A stretch of DNA of 64,000 nucleotides from Clostridiales bacterium CCNA10 (GTDB lineage: Bacteria; Bacillota; Clostridia; Oscillospirales; Oscillospiraceae): the NCBI GenBank assembly GCA_003573975.1, contig AP018533.1, positions 682,001 to 746,000 of the forward strand, read 5' to 3'. Positions 35,745 to 44,208 of this stretch are shown here, piece after piece; the stretch's first letter is position 1; each line of letters starts with the position of its first letter. The notes beneath the pieces were generated by a model. The model saw only the letters and a program-made list of their open reading frames with translations, searched no databases and was not told where the DNA came from. The translations under genes were made by a program, and so were the position numbers.

Positions 35745-36218
35745 ATGAAGCTTGCCATTCTATCCGACACCCACGGCCTCCTGCGGCCTGAGGTGATGGA
35801 GCGCCTGAAGGACGCCGGCGCCATTCTCCACGGCGGGGACATCAACCGGCAGAGTATTCTGGATCAGCTGGAGGAATACGCCCCCCTCTATGTCGTCCGG
35901 GGCAACAATGACAAGGAGTGGGCGGAGCAGCTTCCCCACGACCGCACAGTGACTCTGGAGGGCGTCACCTTCTTCCTGGTCCACAACAGGAAGGAGGTCC
36001 CGGCGGAGCTTTCCGGTGTGGACGTGGTGGTGTTCGGCCACTCCCACCGGTATGTGCAGGAGGAGCGGGACGGCGTCCTCTGGCTCAATCCCGGCTCCTG
36101 CGGCCCCCGGCGGTTCCATCAGGAGATCACCATGATGCTGGCGGAGGTCTCCAATGGGCAGATTTTTGTGGAAAAGGTCGCCATCCCCCACGGGACAGCG
36201 GATCATGGCGGGGCATGA
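35745..36218 (+). CDS. YfcE/MJ0936-type metallophosphoesterase
   Basis: 157 aa calcineurin-like phosphodiesterase. Metal and active-site motifs are complete: LSDTHG (residues 6-11), GGDI (about 30-33), VRGNNDKE (about 49-56), LVHNRK in place of the more usual GHG/HGH segment, and FGHSHR (about 97-102), then NPGSCGPRR. Natural substrate in this family is mostly unknown. Second gene of the def operon, ATG with GAGGAGGAG upstream. Confidence 0.85.
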   Translation: MKLAILSDTHGLLRPEVMERLKDAGAILHGGDINRQSILDQLEEYAPLYVVRGNNDKEWAEQLPHDRTVTLEGVTFFLVHNRKEVPAELSGVDVVVFGHSHRYVQEERDGVLWLNPGSCGPRRFHQEITMMLAEVSNGQIFVEKVAIPHGTADHGGA

Positions 36219-36237
36219 ACCCGCAGGAGGGGAAGAG

Positions 36238-36933
36238 ATGGACTTCAAGACAGAACACCTTCTCATCGGCGGCGTCCCCGCGGTGTTATATGGGTCCCAA
36301 GCGGCGCAGGGATACTTATTTCTCCACGGCCAGATGGGCTGCAAGGAGGAGGCGGAGGCGTTCGCCCAGGTGGTCTGCCCTAAAGGGCGGCAGGTGCTGT
36401 CCATTGACCTGCCCGGCCATGGGGCGCGCCGGGGCCAGGGTGGGGAACTGCTCCCCTGGACCGCAGTGCCGGAGATCCAGACGGCGCTGGACTGGGCCGC
36501 CCGCCGCTGGGATTCAGTCTCTCTGCGGGCCAACAGCATCGGGGCCTACCTCGCCATGCTGGCCTGGGAGGACCCGGCCCGCGCGCTCCTGGTCTCACCC
36601 GTCCTGGACATGGAGGGACTGATCCTGACTATGATGGGCTGGGCTGGCGTGACGGAGGAGAAACTTCGGGCACAGGGCGAGATCCCCACTTCTTTCGGCC
36701 AGACCCTGTCCTGGGACTACCTGGTCTGGGTGCGGGAGCACCCGGCCCACACATGGCGCTGTCCCACCCGCATCCTCTATGGGAGTGGGGACAGCATGAC
36801 GCCCCGCCGGACCGCAGAGGCATACGCCCGGAGGCACAATGCAGAGCTCACTGTGACAGAGGGCGGGGAGCACTGGTTCCACACCCCGGAACAGCTTGCC
36901 GCCCTGCGGAAATGGGAGGAGAGAGAGCCATGA
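36238..36933 (+). CDS. Alpha/beta hydrolase
   Basis: 231 aa alpha/beta-hydrolase fold. FLHGQMGCKEEA oxyanion-side loop (about residues 25-36), DLPGHGARRGQG (about 58-69), nucleophile elbow RANSIGAYLA (Ser about 103), Asp in GSGDSMTP (about 183-190) and His in GGEHWFHTP (about 208-216). Nucleophile elbow is A-N-S-I-G, unlike the usual G-x-S-x-G, as in some YdeN/RsbQ-type proteins. Substrate unknown. ATG 36238 follows GGAGGGGA. Its stop overlaps the next start (ATGA). Confidence 0.8.
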   Translation: MDFKTEHLLIGGVPAVLYGSQAAQGYLFLHGQMGCKEEAEAFAQVVCPKGRQVLSIDLPGHGARRGQGGELLPWTAVPEIQTALDWAARRWDSVSLRANSIGAYLAMLAWEDPARALLVSPVLDMEGLILTMMGWAGVTEEKLRAQGEIPTSFGQTLSWDYLVWVREHPAHTWRCPTRILYGSGDSMTPRRTAEAYARRHNAELTVTEGGEHWFHTPEQLAALRKWEEREP

Positions 36934-38033
36934 ATACCGAGGAATGCTTGATCTGCGGCGCACCGCTGGAGTACCTGACCCGGGATGAGGACATGGAGTG
37001 CGCCATCTGCCACAGGTGGGAGCCCAGCAAGACCCGCTGCGCTCAGGGCCACTATGTATGCAGTGACTGCCATACGCAAGGGATGGACAGCATCTTCGGG
37101 CTGTGTCTCGCTGAAACTTCCGCCGACCCGGTGGCCATCGTCCGCCGGATGATGGAACTGCCCTTCTGCCACACCCACGGCCCGGAGCACCATGTGATGG
37201 TGGGGGCGGCGCTGCTCACCGCCTACCGCAACGCCGGGGGCCGGCTGGAACTGGAGCGGGCCCTTCAGGAGATGTACCGCCGCGGAAAAGAGGTCCCGGG
37301 CGGGGCCTGTGGCTTCTGGGGGGCCTGCGGGGCGGGGATCAGTGCAGGTCAGTTTCTGGCCATCGCCACAGAGTCTACCCCACTGGCCCAGGAGCCGTGG
37401 GGGCTGAGCAATCAGATGACCGCCCGGGCCCTGGACAGCATCGGCAGGGTGGGCGGCCCCCGGTGCTGCAAGCGGGATTCCTGGCTGGCCATTCTGGCCG
37501 CCGTGGACTTCGTCCGGGAGCGGCTCGGGGTGGAGATGGCGCGGACCGTTCCTGTCTGTCCTTACAGCAGGCACAACAGCCAGTGCATTGGGAGCCGCTG
37601 CCCCTTCTCAGCGGTGAATCGCAAAAAGCCCACCGTGGCCTTCCTCTGCGTCCATAACTCCTGCCGCAGCCAGATGGCGGAGGCTCTGGGCAGACGACTG
37701 GCCGGCGAGGTGTTCCGCAGCGTCTCCGCCGGAACTCAGCCCAGCGGCCGGATCAACCCAGATGCGGTGCGTTTGATGAAGCAGGTCTATGGCATCGACA
37801 TGGAGGAGGACCAGTACAGCAAACCCCTCTCCCAGCTGCCTGCGGTGGATCTTGTGGTCACTATGGGCTGTCAGGTCCAGTGCCCAGCCCTGCCCTGTTC
37901 CCACCGTGAGGACTGGGGCCTGGAGGATCCCAGCGGTCAAGAGGACCGCGCTTTTCTCTCCGTCATGGCCCAGATCGAAGAAAAGGTGCTGGACCTGAAA
38001 CGGCGCATCCAGGCAGATCGGCAAATGCTTTGA
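36930..38033 (+). CDS. DUF5714 domain fused to an arsenate-reductase-like LMW phosphatase domain
   Basis: 367 aa with two parts. Residues about 1-225 are a cysteine-rich DUF5714 domain: CLICGAPL, CAICH, CSDCHTQG, HVMVGAALL, CGFWGACGAG and PVCPYSRHNSQCIGSRCPFS. Residues about 230-367 are a thioredoxin-type ArsC/LMW-PTPase fold: FLCVHNSCRSQMAEALG with the CX5R phosphate loop (C near 237), SAGTQPSG, and VVTMGCQVQCPALPC supplying possible resolving cysteines. Each domain is normally a separate protein. Function of DUF5714 is not known to me; arsenate reduction is a homology guess. Last gene of the def operon, coupled by ATGA overlap. Confidence 0.8.
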   Translation: MNTEECLICGAPLEYLTRDEDMECAICHRWEPSKTRCAQGHYVCSDCHTQGMDSIFGLCLAETSADPVAIVRRMMELPFCHTHGPEHHVMVGAALLTAYRNAGGRLELERALQEMYRRGKEVPGGACGFWGACGAGISAGQFLAIATESTPLAQEPWGLSNQMTARALDSIGRVGGPRCCKRDSWLAILAAVDFVRERLGVEMARTVPVCPYSRHNSQCIGSRCPFSAVNRKKPTVAFLCVHNSCRSQMAEALGRRLAGEVFRSVSAGTQPSGRINPDAVRLMKQVYGIDMEEDQYSKPLSQLPAVDLVVTMGCQVQCPALPCSHREDWGLEDPSGQEDRAFLSVMAQIEEKVLDLKRRIQADRQML

Positions 38034-38100
38034 TCCCACGCGGTCCTTCCCATCCGATTGCGGGGGCTGCTGGCCGATCTCTGGACCCATATCCGAGCTT

Positions 38101-38137
38101 AGGCCCCGGTCCACTTTCAGCGGTCCGGGGCCTGTTT
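38101..38137 (+). terminator. Terminator after the def operon
   Basis: Nine-base GC-rich arms (38101-38109, 38125-38133) extended by a few more pairs inside, followed by GTTTTG. Confidence 0.75.
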
Positions 38138-38167
38138 TGAATTTTGCTCCGGCTTCAAAATTTTCTC

Positions 38168-38196
38168 TTGACAGACACCTGGGTTTGTGGTATTCT
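38168..38196 (+). promoter_or_regulatory. Promoter for the tRNA pair
   Basis: TTGACA and TATTCT with a 17-base spacer, 35 bases upstream of tRNA-Leu. Confidence 0.75.
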
Positions 38197-38231
38197 AAGT
38201 AAGCACTTGAGAGACTGGAGCCACACCAGAT

Positions 38232-38318
38232 GCCGGAGTGGCGGAATTGGCAGACGCCCGGGACTTAAAATCCCGTGGGAGTGATCCCGTGCCGGTTCGA
38301 TCCCGGTCTCCGGCACCA
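38232..38318 (+). tRNA. tRNA-Leu (anticodon UAA)
   Basis: Class II tRNA of 87 bases including an encoded CCA. Acceptor GCCGGAG pairs with CTCCGGC, the anticodon arm CGGGA/TCCCG encloses TAA at 38266-38268, and there is a long variable arm between the anticodon and T arms, as required for tRNA-Leu. Confidence 0.95.
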
Positions 38319-38323
38319 AATAT

Positions 38324-38399
<76 letters not shown>

Positions 38400-38432
38400 C
38401 ATTGTGCGACCAAAAAAGATATCGCACCGGAA

Positions 38433-38465
38433 AACCCCGAAGCCGCAACGGTTTCGGGGTTTTTT
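38433..38465 (+). terminator. Terminator for the tRNA transcript
   Basis: Thirteen-base arms (38433-38445, 38449-38461), mostly perfect, followed by TTTTTT. Confidence 0.85.
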
Positions 38466-38631
38466 CGCGTCCATTTTTGACTGCACGAAAAAAAGATATC
38501 TTCCCACCTCTTCCACGTGCGGTGAGGACTTGAACTAAAACTGAGGGCTTTTGCGCCCAATTTTGAGTGAGCAACACGGAAAAATTTCAGTTTCTTCGAA
38601 AAATATTTTGTTAAATTTCTGTGAACAAAGT

Positions 38632-38660
38632 GGTTTGTGCAAAAATGTAGTACAAACCAC
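38632..38660 (+). repeat. Dyad-symmetric site S1, candidate recombination site
   Basis: Arms TGGTTTGTGC and GTACAAACCA flank the 9-base spacer AAAAATGTA. 25 of 29 bases match site S2 at 56574-56602. Two of the four differences lie at symmetric arm positions, so the dyad is kept in both. It sits in AT-rich DNA just past the tRNA terminator and just before the first mobile-element genes. Confidence 0.55.
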
Positions 38661-38681
38661 TTTTCTATTCCACACATCTTG

Positions 38682-38714
38682 GCCGTCACTTTTTTAAGGT
38701 GACGGCCTTTTTTG
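38682..38714 (+). terminator. Terminator before the conjugation remnants
   Basis: Nine-base arms (38682-38690, 38700-38708) and a run of six T. Confidence 0.8.
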
Positions 38715-38772
38715 TTTTCAGATAAAATCAAAACGAGAGCCCAAAAGGCGTCACGCACAGGAGGAAATCAAC

Positions 38773-39503
38773 TTGGATCGAAAACAGTATTTTGAAGAAC
38801 TACATATTGCACTCACACGGGAGGGGTTTACCTCCCAGCCTAAGCAGGGTGAATTGCTTCCCGTGGAGTGGGGCGGTCTCCCGCTCTGCCGGATCACGGC
38901 GGACGGAGGCGTTCGCTACTGGCAGGAGGATGTAGCGACGCCGGAACGGAAACGAGCCTGTGAGCGAGCCACCGATCTGGCCTGCACCGTGCGGGAGTAC
39001 ATGACGCTGCTGGAACAGGCTCCGCCCCTACAAGCCCAAAGCCTGACCGATGACTACCGCCTGCTGGCTGACTTCAATGGAGCCGTGCTGGCTGCCCATC
39101 CCACTCGGCTTGGCGTCCAATTCGTCACATGGGATTGGAGCTTCGACCACACAGGTCTCAACCAGGGCAATTACTTTCAGGAAAACTATGTAGGTGCCAA
39201 GCAGGACTTCGCCATCCGCGCCGGTCTCATTTCCAAACAGCAAATTTTCAATCAGGAGCAGCTTGTTGAAATCTACCGGTGCTGCTCTGACACCTTGGAT
39301 GCTGGTTTTGACTTGACTGCCGAGCAGGAAAAGTGCATCCGGGGAGTTCAAGAGCAGATTGCTATGCAGCCATTGGCCGAAAGGCCAGAATGGAGGAGGG
39401 CGGAGTCTTCACCTCCGAAGGCTATGTGGTACAGCACACCGACCTGGATGTGAGTTACTCGCAGTCCCATTGTGGGCCGCAGATGGAGGTGATGAGTCCA
39501 TGA
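38773..39503 (+). pseudogene. Conjugative-element accessory protein, frameshifted near the 3' end
   Basis: Starts with TTG at 38773 behind AGGAGG. About 200 residues read cleanly (QYFEELHIALTREGF start, VQFVTWDWS, QGNYFQENY), resembling proteins of unknown function encoded in Tn1549-like integrative elements of Clostridia. Loss of one base near 39360-39366 shifts the frame. The other frame then continues from about 39368 with RKARMEEGGVFTSEGYVVQ to a TGA at 39501-39503, which overlaps the next start as ATGA. As it stands the protein ends at 39453 with an unrelated tail. Mutation or sequencing error. Confidence 0.55.
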
Positions 39504-39997
39504 AACACCGCCTTGCCCCTCTTTTGGAGGGGATGGAGATGGGCAAATCGGAACATGATTGGCTGGAACAACGGTTGGAAAGCATGACAGCAAAGGAAGA
39601 ACTGCTCTTCCGAGGTGCCATGCAGATTGAATCACCAAGGGACATTCAGACGACCATCCAAATTCTTCAGGGATTGGATCACTACCAGCTCCTCTATGGA
39701 GCAGAGGACGATGTGCTACTCACTGTCCCCGCTTTTGCAGCTGGCGGTGATGTGGCCGGTGCAGTGGAACAGACCTGGGATGATGCCGCAACGCAAATCA
39801 AGACTGTCGTGGATAATGTGGTTTTTCCTGCCCTGAGTATGATCCTTGCCATTGCATTCTTTGTGAAGCTGGGAATGTCGTACTTCGATTACCGCACGAG
39901 GGGACAATTCGAATGGACTGGTCCTGCAATCCTCTTTGTTTGCCTTATCTTCGTACTGCTGGCCCCCAATTACATCTGGGGCATCATCGGCATCTAA
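39500..39997 (+). CDS. In-frame chimera of an element accessory ORF and a DUF3852/VirB2-like pilin
   Basis: 165 aa. Residues 1 to about 72 (LAPLLEGMEMGKSEHDWLEQ to YQLLYGAEDD) match a small soluble accessory protein of clostridial ICEs. From about residue 75 (VPAFAAGGDVAG) it becomes a DUF3852-type conjugal transfer protein: a cleaved-signal-like AFAAGG start, then two membrane helices and RTRGQFEWTGPAI. The signal peptide start of the pilin-like protein is missing, so an internal deletion has joined two genes in frame. Start ATG 39500 with GGAGGTGATG. Probably not functional for transfer. Confidence 0.6.
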   Translation: MKHRLAPLLEGMEMGKSEHDWLEQRLESMTAKEELLFRGAMQIESPRDIQTTIQILQGLDHYQLLYGAEDDVLLTVPAFAAGGDVAGAVEQTWDDAATQIKTVVDNVVFPALSMILAIAFFVKLGMSYFDYRTRGQFEWTGPAILFVCLIFVLLAPNYIWGIIGI

Positions 39998-40007
39998 GAA
40001 TCGAAGG

Positions 40008-40039
40008 CCGCACCCCCTCCTAATTAGGAAGGGGTGCGG
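40008..40039 (+). terminator. Hairpin between the pilin-like and TrbL-like genes
   Basis: Fourteen-base arms (40008-40021, 40026-40039) with one mismatch, followed by TTACCTTTTA. May be an intra-operon attenuator. Confidence 0.55.
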
Positions 40040-40070
40040 TTACCTTTTAGAGAGGAGGTGTTAGTGCCTA

Positions 40071-40733
40071 ATGTTTATTTGGGATTTTGTAGCCAATCCC
40101 ATTATGGATGCTCTTATGGATTGGTTTTACAGTCAGATCGTGGGCTTTCTCGGCGCATTTTTTGCCCAGATGGGCAATATGGGCGCGGAACTTTTTGAAT
40201 TGGAATGGGTACAAGCTGTTGTCCTATTCTTCTCCCAACTCGGTTGGGCTCTGTATGGCGTCAGTCTGGTCGTTTCTGGATTTGAGTGCGGAATAGAATA
40301 TATTTCTGGCCGTGGCAATATCCAACAGGCCGCATTAAATGCCATTAAGGGTTTTCTGGCTGTTAACCTTTTTACCGTTGTTCCGGTTCGCCTATATTCG
40401 TTGTCCGTTGCGTTGCAAGGGACCTTTGCACAAGGTATCACCGGAGCCGGTTCAGGCATTGGAGATCTTGGCGCGGCAATTTTGGAAAACATGGAGTCTA
40501 CTTCCTTAACGGAGATCGCGGCTGCTGGCCACTGGGGAATTGGTACCAACCCACTCATGCTGATTTTCTGCATAATTTTGATGGCCTATGCTGTGATCAA
40601 GGTGTTTTTCGCAAATCTAAAAAGGGGCGGAATCCTTCTCATCCAGATCGCGGTCGGAAGCCTCTATATGTTTTCAATCCCTAGAGGATATTGTAGTATG
40701 ACATTGCCTTCATCCAGCATCATTGCCACCTGA
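40071..40733 (+). pseudogene. TrbL/VirB6-like conjugal transfer membrane protein, C-terminally truncated
   Basis: Starts MFIWDFVANPIMD with AGAGGAGG upstream. Membrane helices and motifs (GFLGAFFAQMGNMG, GWALYGV, NAIKGFLAVNLF) are typical of the polytopic protein that follows the pilin-like gene in Tn1549-family ICEs. Resemblance stops after YMFSIPRG at about 40687; the last about 15 residues are read from DNA belonging to a gene on the other strand. A deletion has removed the rest of the transfer operon (VirB4, VirD4, relaxase). Confidence 0.7.
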
Positions 40734-40918
40734 AAGATAAACTCTTCCGGCGTCGGTCTATCCCCCTTAAAGGTCATTTTGTCCCACAATTGTTGAGCTT
40801 CTTGGTCGTGGTGGTCATAGGCATTATCAATTGCCACCTGCATTTCGTGAAGCACATCCTCAGGTGTCGTTCCATTGTCGCGGGCAATCTTAGCAAGGAT
40901 TTCATCAAAGTTTCTCAT
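40664..40918 (-). CDS. Small Spo0A-C-terminal-like helical protein
   Basis: 84 aa, acidic and helical. The body (DEILAKIARDNGTTPEDVLHE to KGDRPTPEEFI) resembles small clostridial proteins annotated with the Spo0A C-terminal effector fold; whether it binds DNA is unknown. The final residues (LQYPLGIENI) are read from the truncated TrbL-like gene, so its own 3' end is probably lost too. Start ATG 40918 behind GGAGTTAG. Confidence 0.5.
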   Translation of the reverse strand: MRNFDEILAKIARDNGTTPEDVLHEMQVAIDNAYDHHDQEAQQLWDKMTFKGDRPTPEEFIFQVAMMLDEGNVILQYPLGIENI

Positions 40919-41047
40919 ACTAACTCCTCCGTCTTTAGATTTTCGATTAGTTCTTTAGCGCAAGTATAGCATCAAAAGAATATCGAAAAAGCGCAAATCT
41001 TGACGGAGAACAAAAAAGTGTGGAAGAAGCCACAAGCTCTTCCACAC

Positions 41048-41365
41048 TCACCTACCTATCAACGCAGCCACAACTTTCAAAACGCGCATTTTTTCTTCAT
41101 GAGGGAGAACCTCAATGGCGGCAGAAAGATTTGAAGCGACTCCATTTGCCGCACAATTCACCACATCCACCAGCAGCTCATCCGCAGACACTTCAAGCAC
41201 ATTCGCAATTGCAACAAATGTATCTATCCTCGGAATCTTCGTACCGCGCTCAATGACGCTTACATGAGTTGGGCTGATGTTGATACGAGCAGCAAGGTCT
41301 TCTTGTGTCATACTCTTTTTCTCCCTTGCAGCTTTTATGCGTTGTCCAACTGCCTTTGCGTCCAC
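41048..41365 (-). CDS. XRE-family transcriptional regulator
   Basis: 105 aa. Cro/CI HTH at about residues 7-62 (MTQEDLAARINISPTHVSVIERG), then a short helical C-terminal part. Starts with GTG at 41365, preceded by AAAGGAGG. Typical small regulator of conjugative elements; target unknown. The 246 bases between it and the yolD gene (41366-41611) hold an A/T-rich promoter-like stretch with repeated CTAAAG and TTCTAA words, possibly its operators. Confidence 0.8.
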   Translation of the reverse strand: MDAKAVGQRIKAAREKKSMTQEDLAARINISPTHVSVIERGTKIPRIDTFVAIANVLEVSADELLVDVVNCAANGVASNLSAAIEVLPHEEKMRVLKVVAALIGR

Positions 41366-41611
41366 CCTTCCGCCTCCTCCTTTAGAACTTAATTTTGCTC
41401 TAAAGATAGTATAGTTGAGATGGCCGCTTTCATACAGAAGCCAAAGAACGAGGCATAATTCTAAAGAACAACTTTTGTAAAAAAGATATCCTCATTCACA
41501 ACACCAGGGCATGGCATTGGATGAGGAATCAATGTGACTACTCGACCATATCCTTATGGATGGCTAAATTTCCCAGAATTGTTGAGCCCTCATGGTTGGC
41601 ATAGGCGATAA

Positions 41612-42034
41612 TTACAGAACGTCATGAAAGCAATCTCCTTTGATATCGGCAATGTCATCCAGCGGGATCTTCTTCCCGTCGGTCAGAACCAGAAGGCGCT
41701 CATAGAGATCAACTCGTTTTAGGTTGCCAGTGATGGCGGTATAAGAACCGCCTGACTTCTTCTCGTCTGGGACGAAAAAGGTAACGGTAATCTCCGGCCT
41801 ATCAGCAATAATCTCTTGGAGATACTGCTGCTTCCTATCCAGCAGGTCTCGTTCTTCATCTCCGAGCTCAATTCTCTCATCTGTCAGGCGCCCAGTTTCC
41901 TTGACAGCATCATCATAACCATTGAGAGCTGCAAAAGGGGAAAACTGCGCAGCTCGTTCCAGCATAGACATCTGTGGCCTTGTCTTAGAAACATGGTGGG
42001 GAAGATTGATGATATCTTCATACTTTTCCGTCAT
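41612..42034 (-). CDS. YolD-like protein (partner of a Y-family polymerase)
   Basis: 140 aa YolD-like family. Signature NLPHHVSKTRPQMSMLERAAQFSPFAALNGYDDAV at the N-terminus (residues about 10-44), then a small beta domain. In Firmicute elements yolD normally follows a umuC-like gene with overlapping stop and start, and is thought to modulate the polymerase. Here the ATG overlaps (ATGA) the stop of a serine recombinase gene instead, because an element has inserted into the polymerase gene. Confidence 0.85.
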   Translation of the reverse strand: MTEKYEDIINLPHHVSKTRPQMSMLERAAQFSPFAALNGYDDAVKETGRLTDERIELGDEERDLLDRKQQYLQEIIADRPEITVTFFVPDEKKSGGSYTAITGNLKRVDLYERLLVLTDGKKIPLDDIADIKGDCFHDVL

Positions 42035-43764
42035 GCTCTATGGCCTCCAATTTGCTCATTCCTGTCCTTGGCTGTTGCACCTTCCTCTAAATTCATTCCC
42101 TTCAAGATGGCATTTTTCCCGTATTTGTTCTTGAACGTGTGTCCCGTACGACTTCTGAGATTCTGAAGGTATTTGTCCGTGGTTTCTCCGGTAAAGATCT
42201 TGATCTGCAGCCGCAACGAGCCGTCCTTCTCGGGAGTGGCAAAAATCTTGTCAATATACTGCTCCACAAACTCCTTGTTGATCAGGCCGTTGGCCGCATC
42301 CCGCTCCGCTTCCTGGAGCACCCGGCGGATGGTGTCGATGTGCTTTTTGAAGTCGGAGGCGGAGTCCCGTTGTCCTTCCAGCTCCGCCAGTTCCCGCTGG
42401 GCCTTCTCCAGCTCCCCTTCGCACTGTTTGTTCATGGCAAGGAAGTCCCGGTCAGAGAGCTGCCCCATGGCGTTGAAGGTGAGCAGCTTCTGTTTCTTTT
42501 TCTCCACGATCTCCACGGTGTGCCGCAGCTCTGCCATACGTTTGGAGAGGTCCTGCTCCTGATCCAGTGACTTGTACATGTCGATATACTCCTCGATCAG
42601 GGCCTTGGTGTCCACCTCAGTTTCCCGGAACACCTCCAGCAGAAGGGGCTTGAGCTCCTCCTCATAGACTGGGAACGAGGGACAGGAGTCAGCTCCGTTT
42701 TTGATTTTTCCCGAGCAGACCCACTTGCTGTTCTTATTGCCCGCACGATCCACGCTCTCCCGGCGGTAGTAGGCTGCACCACAGTGAGTGCAGTACAATT
42801 TTCCCGTCAGCAGGTTGGCGTGATTGCAGATGCCCTGGCGGTTCTTCACGTCCTCGCTGCGTTTTTTCAACACGGCATTGGCCCTGTCCCACAGCTCCTC
42901 GCTGACAATCGCGGGGACGATCTCCCCCGTCTCATCCTTGCAGATCACCCACTCCTCAGGCGGAAGAAATTTTTGTTTTTTGGTGAACAGATCCATGACC
43001 TTGACCTTGTTGCCCACATAGTACCCCTTGTACTTGGGGTTGGCAATCATACCCGACATGGTGGTGTGGGCGATCTTTTTCCCGTTGTGGTTCCGATACC
43101 CCATCTCCCAGAACAGTGTCTCCAGCTGCTTCATGGAGTACTCCCCAGTGGCATACCGCTCAAAGAGCTCCCGCACCATAGGGGCCTCATCTTGGTCAAT
43201 CACCAGCCGCCCTTTGTCCTTTTGATAGCCAAAAATCCGGCTGTTGCCCAGCACCACACTGTTCTTGATGGCCTGCTGGTGTCCAAACCTCACCCGGCTG
43301 CTGAGCTTACGCAGCTCGTCCTGGGCAATGCCCGACATGATGGTCAGACGCAGCTCACTGTCCTCGTCCAGTGTGTTGATGTTATCGTTTTGAAAAAACA
43401 CTCCCACTCCTGCAGAGAGGAGGCGGCGGGTGTACTGAATAGAATCCAAGGTATTTCGTGCAAATCGGGTGATTTCCTTTGTAATGATCAGGTCAAACAG
43501 CCCGTTCTCCCCGTCTGCCACCATCCGGTGAAAATTTTCCCGCTTTTTGGTGGTGGCCGCGGACAACCCCTCGTCGATATAGCCCTCCACATAGGTCCAT
43601 CGGGCATTTTTGCGGATAAGGCTCTCGTAATACTGGATCTGATTGCCCAGAGAGTTCAGCTGCTCATCCGACTCGCTGGATACACGGGCGTAAAAGGTTA
43701 CCCGCAGCGGCAGGTCGTAGATCGTACCGGTTTTTAACTTCTGCCGTGCGCTGTGGATATCCAT
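42031..43764 (-). CDS. Large serine recombinase carrying a UmuC C-terminal tail
   Basis: 577 aa. Catalytic resolvase domain about residues 22-170 (FYARVSSESDEQLNS with nucleophile Ser, then TKEITRFARNT), recombinase domain about 195-290, zinc ribbon with CTHCGAAYYR and a later CSGK, and a long coiled coil (about 385-480). The last about 32 residues, from KYGKNAILKGMNLEEG to QIGGHRA, are not recombinase-like. They match the conserved tail of element-borne UmuC-like polymerases that precede yolD. The join falls at AAGAA (42128-42132). ATG follows TTGGAGG. Confidence 0.88.
   Translation of the reverse strand: MDIHSARQKLKTGTIYDLPLRVTFYARVSSESDEQLNSLGNQIQYYESLIRKNARWTYVEGYIDEGLSAATTKKRENFHRMVADGENGLFDLIITKEITRFARNTLDSIQYTRRLLSAGVGVFFQNDNINTLDEDSELRLTIMSGIAQDELRKLSSRVRFGHQQAIKNSVVLGNSRIFGYQKDKGRLVIDQDEAPMVRELFERYATGEYSMKQLETLFWEMGYRNHNGKKIAHTTMSGMIANPKYKGYYVGNKVKVMDLFTKKQKFLPPEEWVICKDETGEIVPAIVSEELWDRANAVLKKRSEDVKNRQGICNHANLLTGKLYCTHCGAAYYRRESVDRAGNKNSKWVCSGKIKNGADSCPSFPVYEEELKPLLLEVFRETEVDTKALIEEYIDMYKSLDQEQDLSKRMAELRHTVEIVEKKKQKLLTFNAMGQLSDRDFLAMNKQCEGELEKAQRELAELEGQRDSASDFKKHIDTIRRVLQEAERDAANGLINKEFVEQYIDKIFATPEKDGSLRLQIKIFTGETTDKYLQNLRSRTGHTFKNKYGKNAILKGMNLEEGATAKDRNEQIGGHRA
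42128..42132. other. Proposed attachment-site core, left end of the serine-recombinase element
   Basis: TTCTT on the plus strand (AAGAA on the coding strand). Left of it is polymerase tail and yolD; right of it is the recombinase gene. The same five bases occur at 50382-50386 in the truncated polymerase gene. Confidence 0.5.
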
Positions 43765-44079
43765 GTGCTGTCCTCCAAAGTTCGTTTTATCATGTTCTAA
43801 TTATATGTTAAGCAACCAGAGATTACAAGCGGGAATCCTGTCCACAAAAGAGCCAGATCTGGAATATATGTTCCATCGCCATCCACAAAGCAACAAGAGC
43901 GGTATATGAGATACAACCTTACCCTACGGAACAATCTCAGTGCAGTCGATCACCAAAAGGGGCCCAATTACCCTCGCACAGGCCCTGCTCCTTGGAAAAT
44001 GAGCAGATTCATTTTTTATCATCATGCCAGGTATGACCGCCAAAAAGATCAGGCATACTGTAGCAAAGGGGGCCTGCGT
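43765..44079. other. Intergenic region upstream of the recombinase
   Basis: Holds the recombinase promoter (43800-43828) in an AT-rich stretch. The remainder to 44079 shows no convincing gene; short frames here lack ribosome-binding sites. Confidence 0.5.
43800..43828 (-). promoter_or_regulatory. Promoter for the element recombinase
   Basis: Minus-strand TTGTAA and TATAAT with a 17-base spacer, about 35 bases upstream of the start codon. Being inside the element, it would drive both recombinase and, after integration, yolD. Confidence 0.65.
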
Positions 44080-44208
44080 ATGAGAAAACCAAGCCGCGAG
44101 GCTTTGACGAAACGAATCTGGTTTGATTACTTCAATGAGGTCCTTCGCAAACAAAACCTCATTGATTGGAACACCTATCAGAAAATCAAGTTGTCTATCC
44201 AACAATAA
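44080..44208 (+). CDS. Small basic protein of the recombinase element
   Basis: 42 aa, MRKPSREALTKRIWFDYF to the end, basic and aromatic-rich, probably helical. ATG 44080 lies behind AAAGGGGG. The pattern (an FN-x-VL-R-x-LI core followed by a tyrosine and lysines) resembles SHOCT-like small proteins found next to recombinases. The element recombinase is divergent from it. Function unknown; could be a recombination directionality factor, which is only a guess from size and position. Confidence 0.4.
   Translation: MRKPSREALTKRIWFDYFNEVLRKQNLIDWNTYQKIKLSIQQ

Noticed and set aside
38632..38660. S1 as an ordinary transcription terminator
   Set aside because: It can fold and is followed by TTTTC, but the spacer is conserved with S2, where no T run follows, and flanking terminators already exist on both sides; a protein-recognised site explains both copies better.
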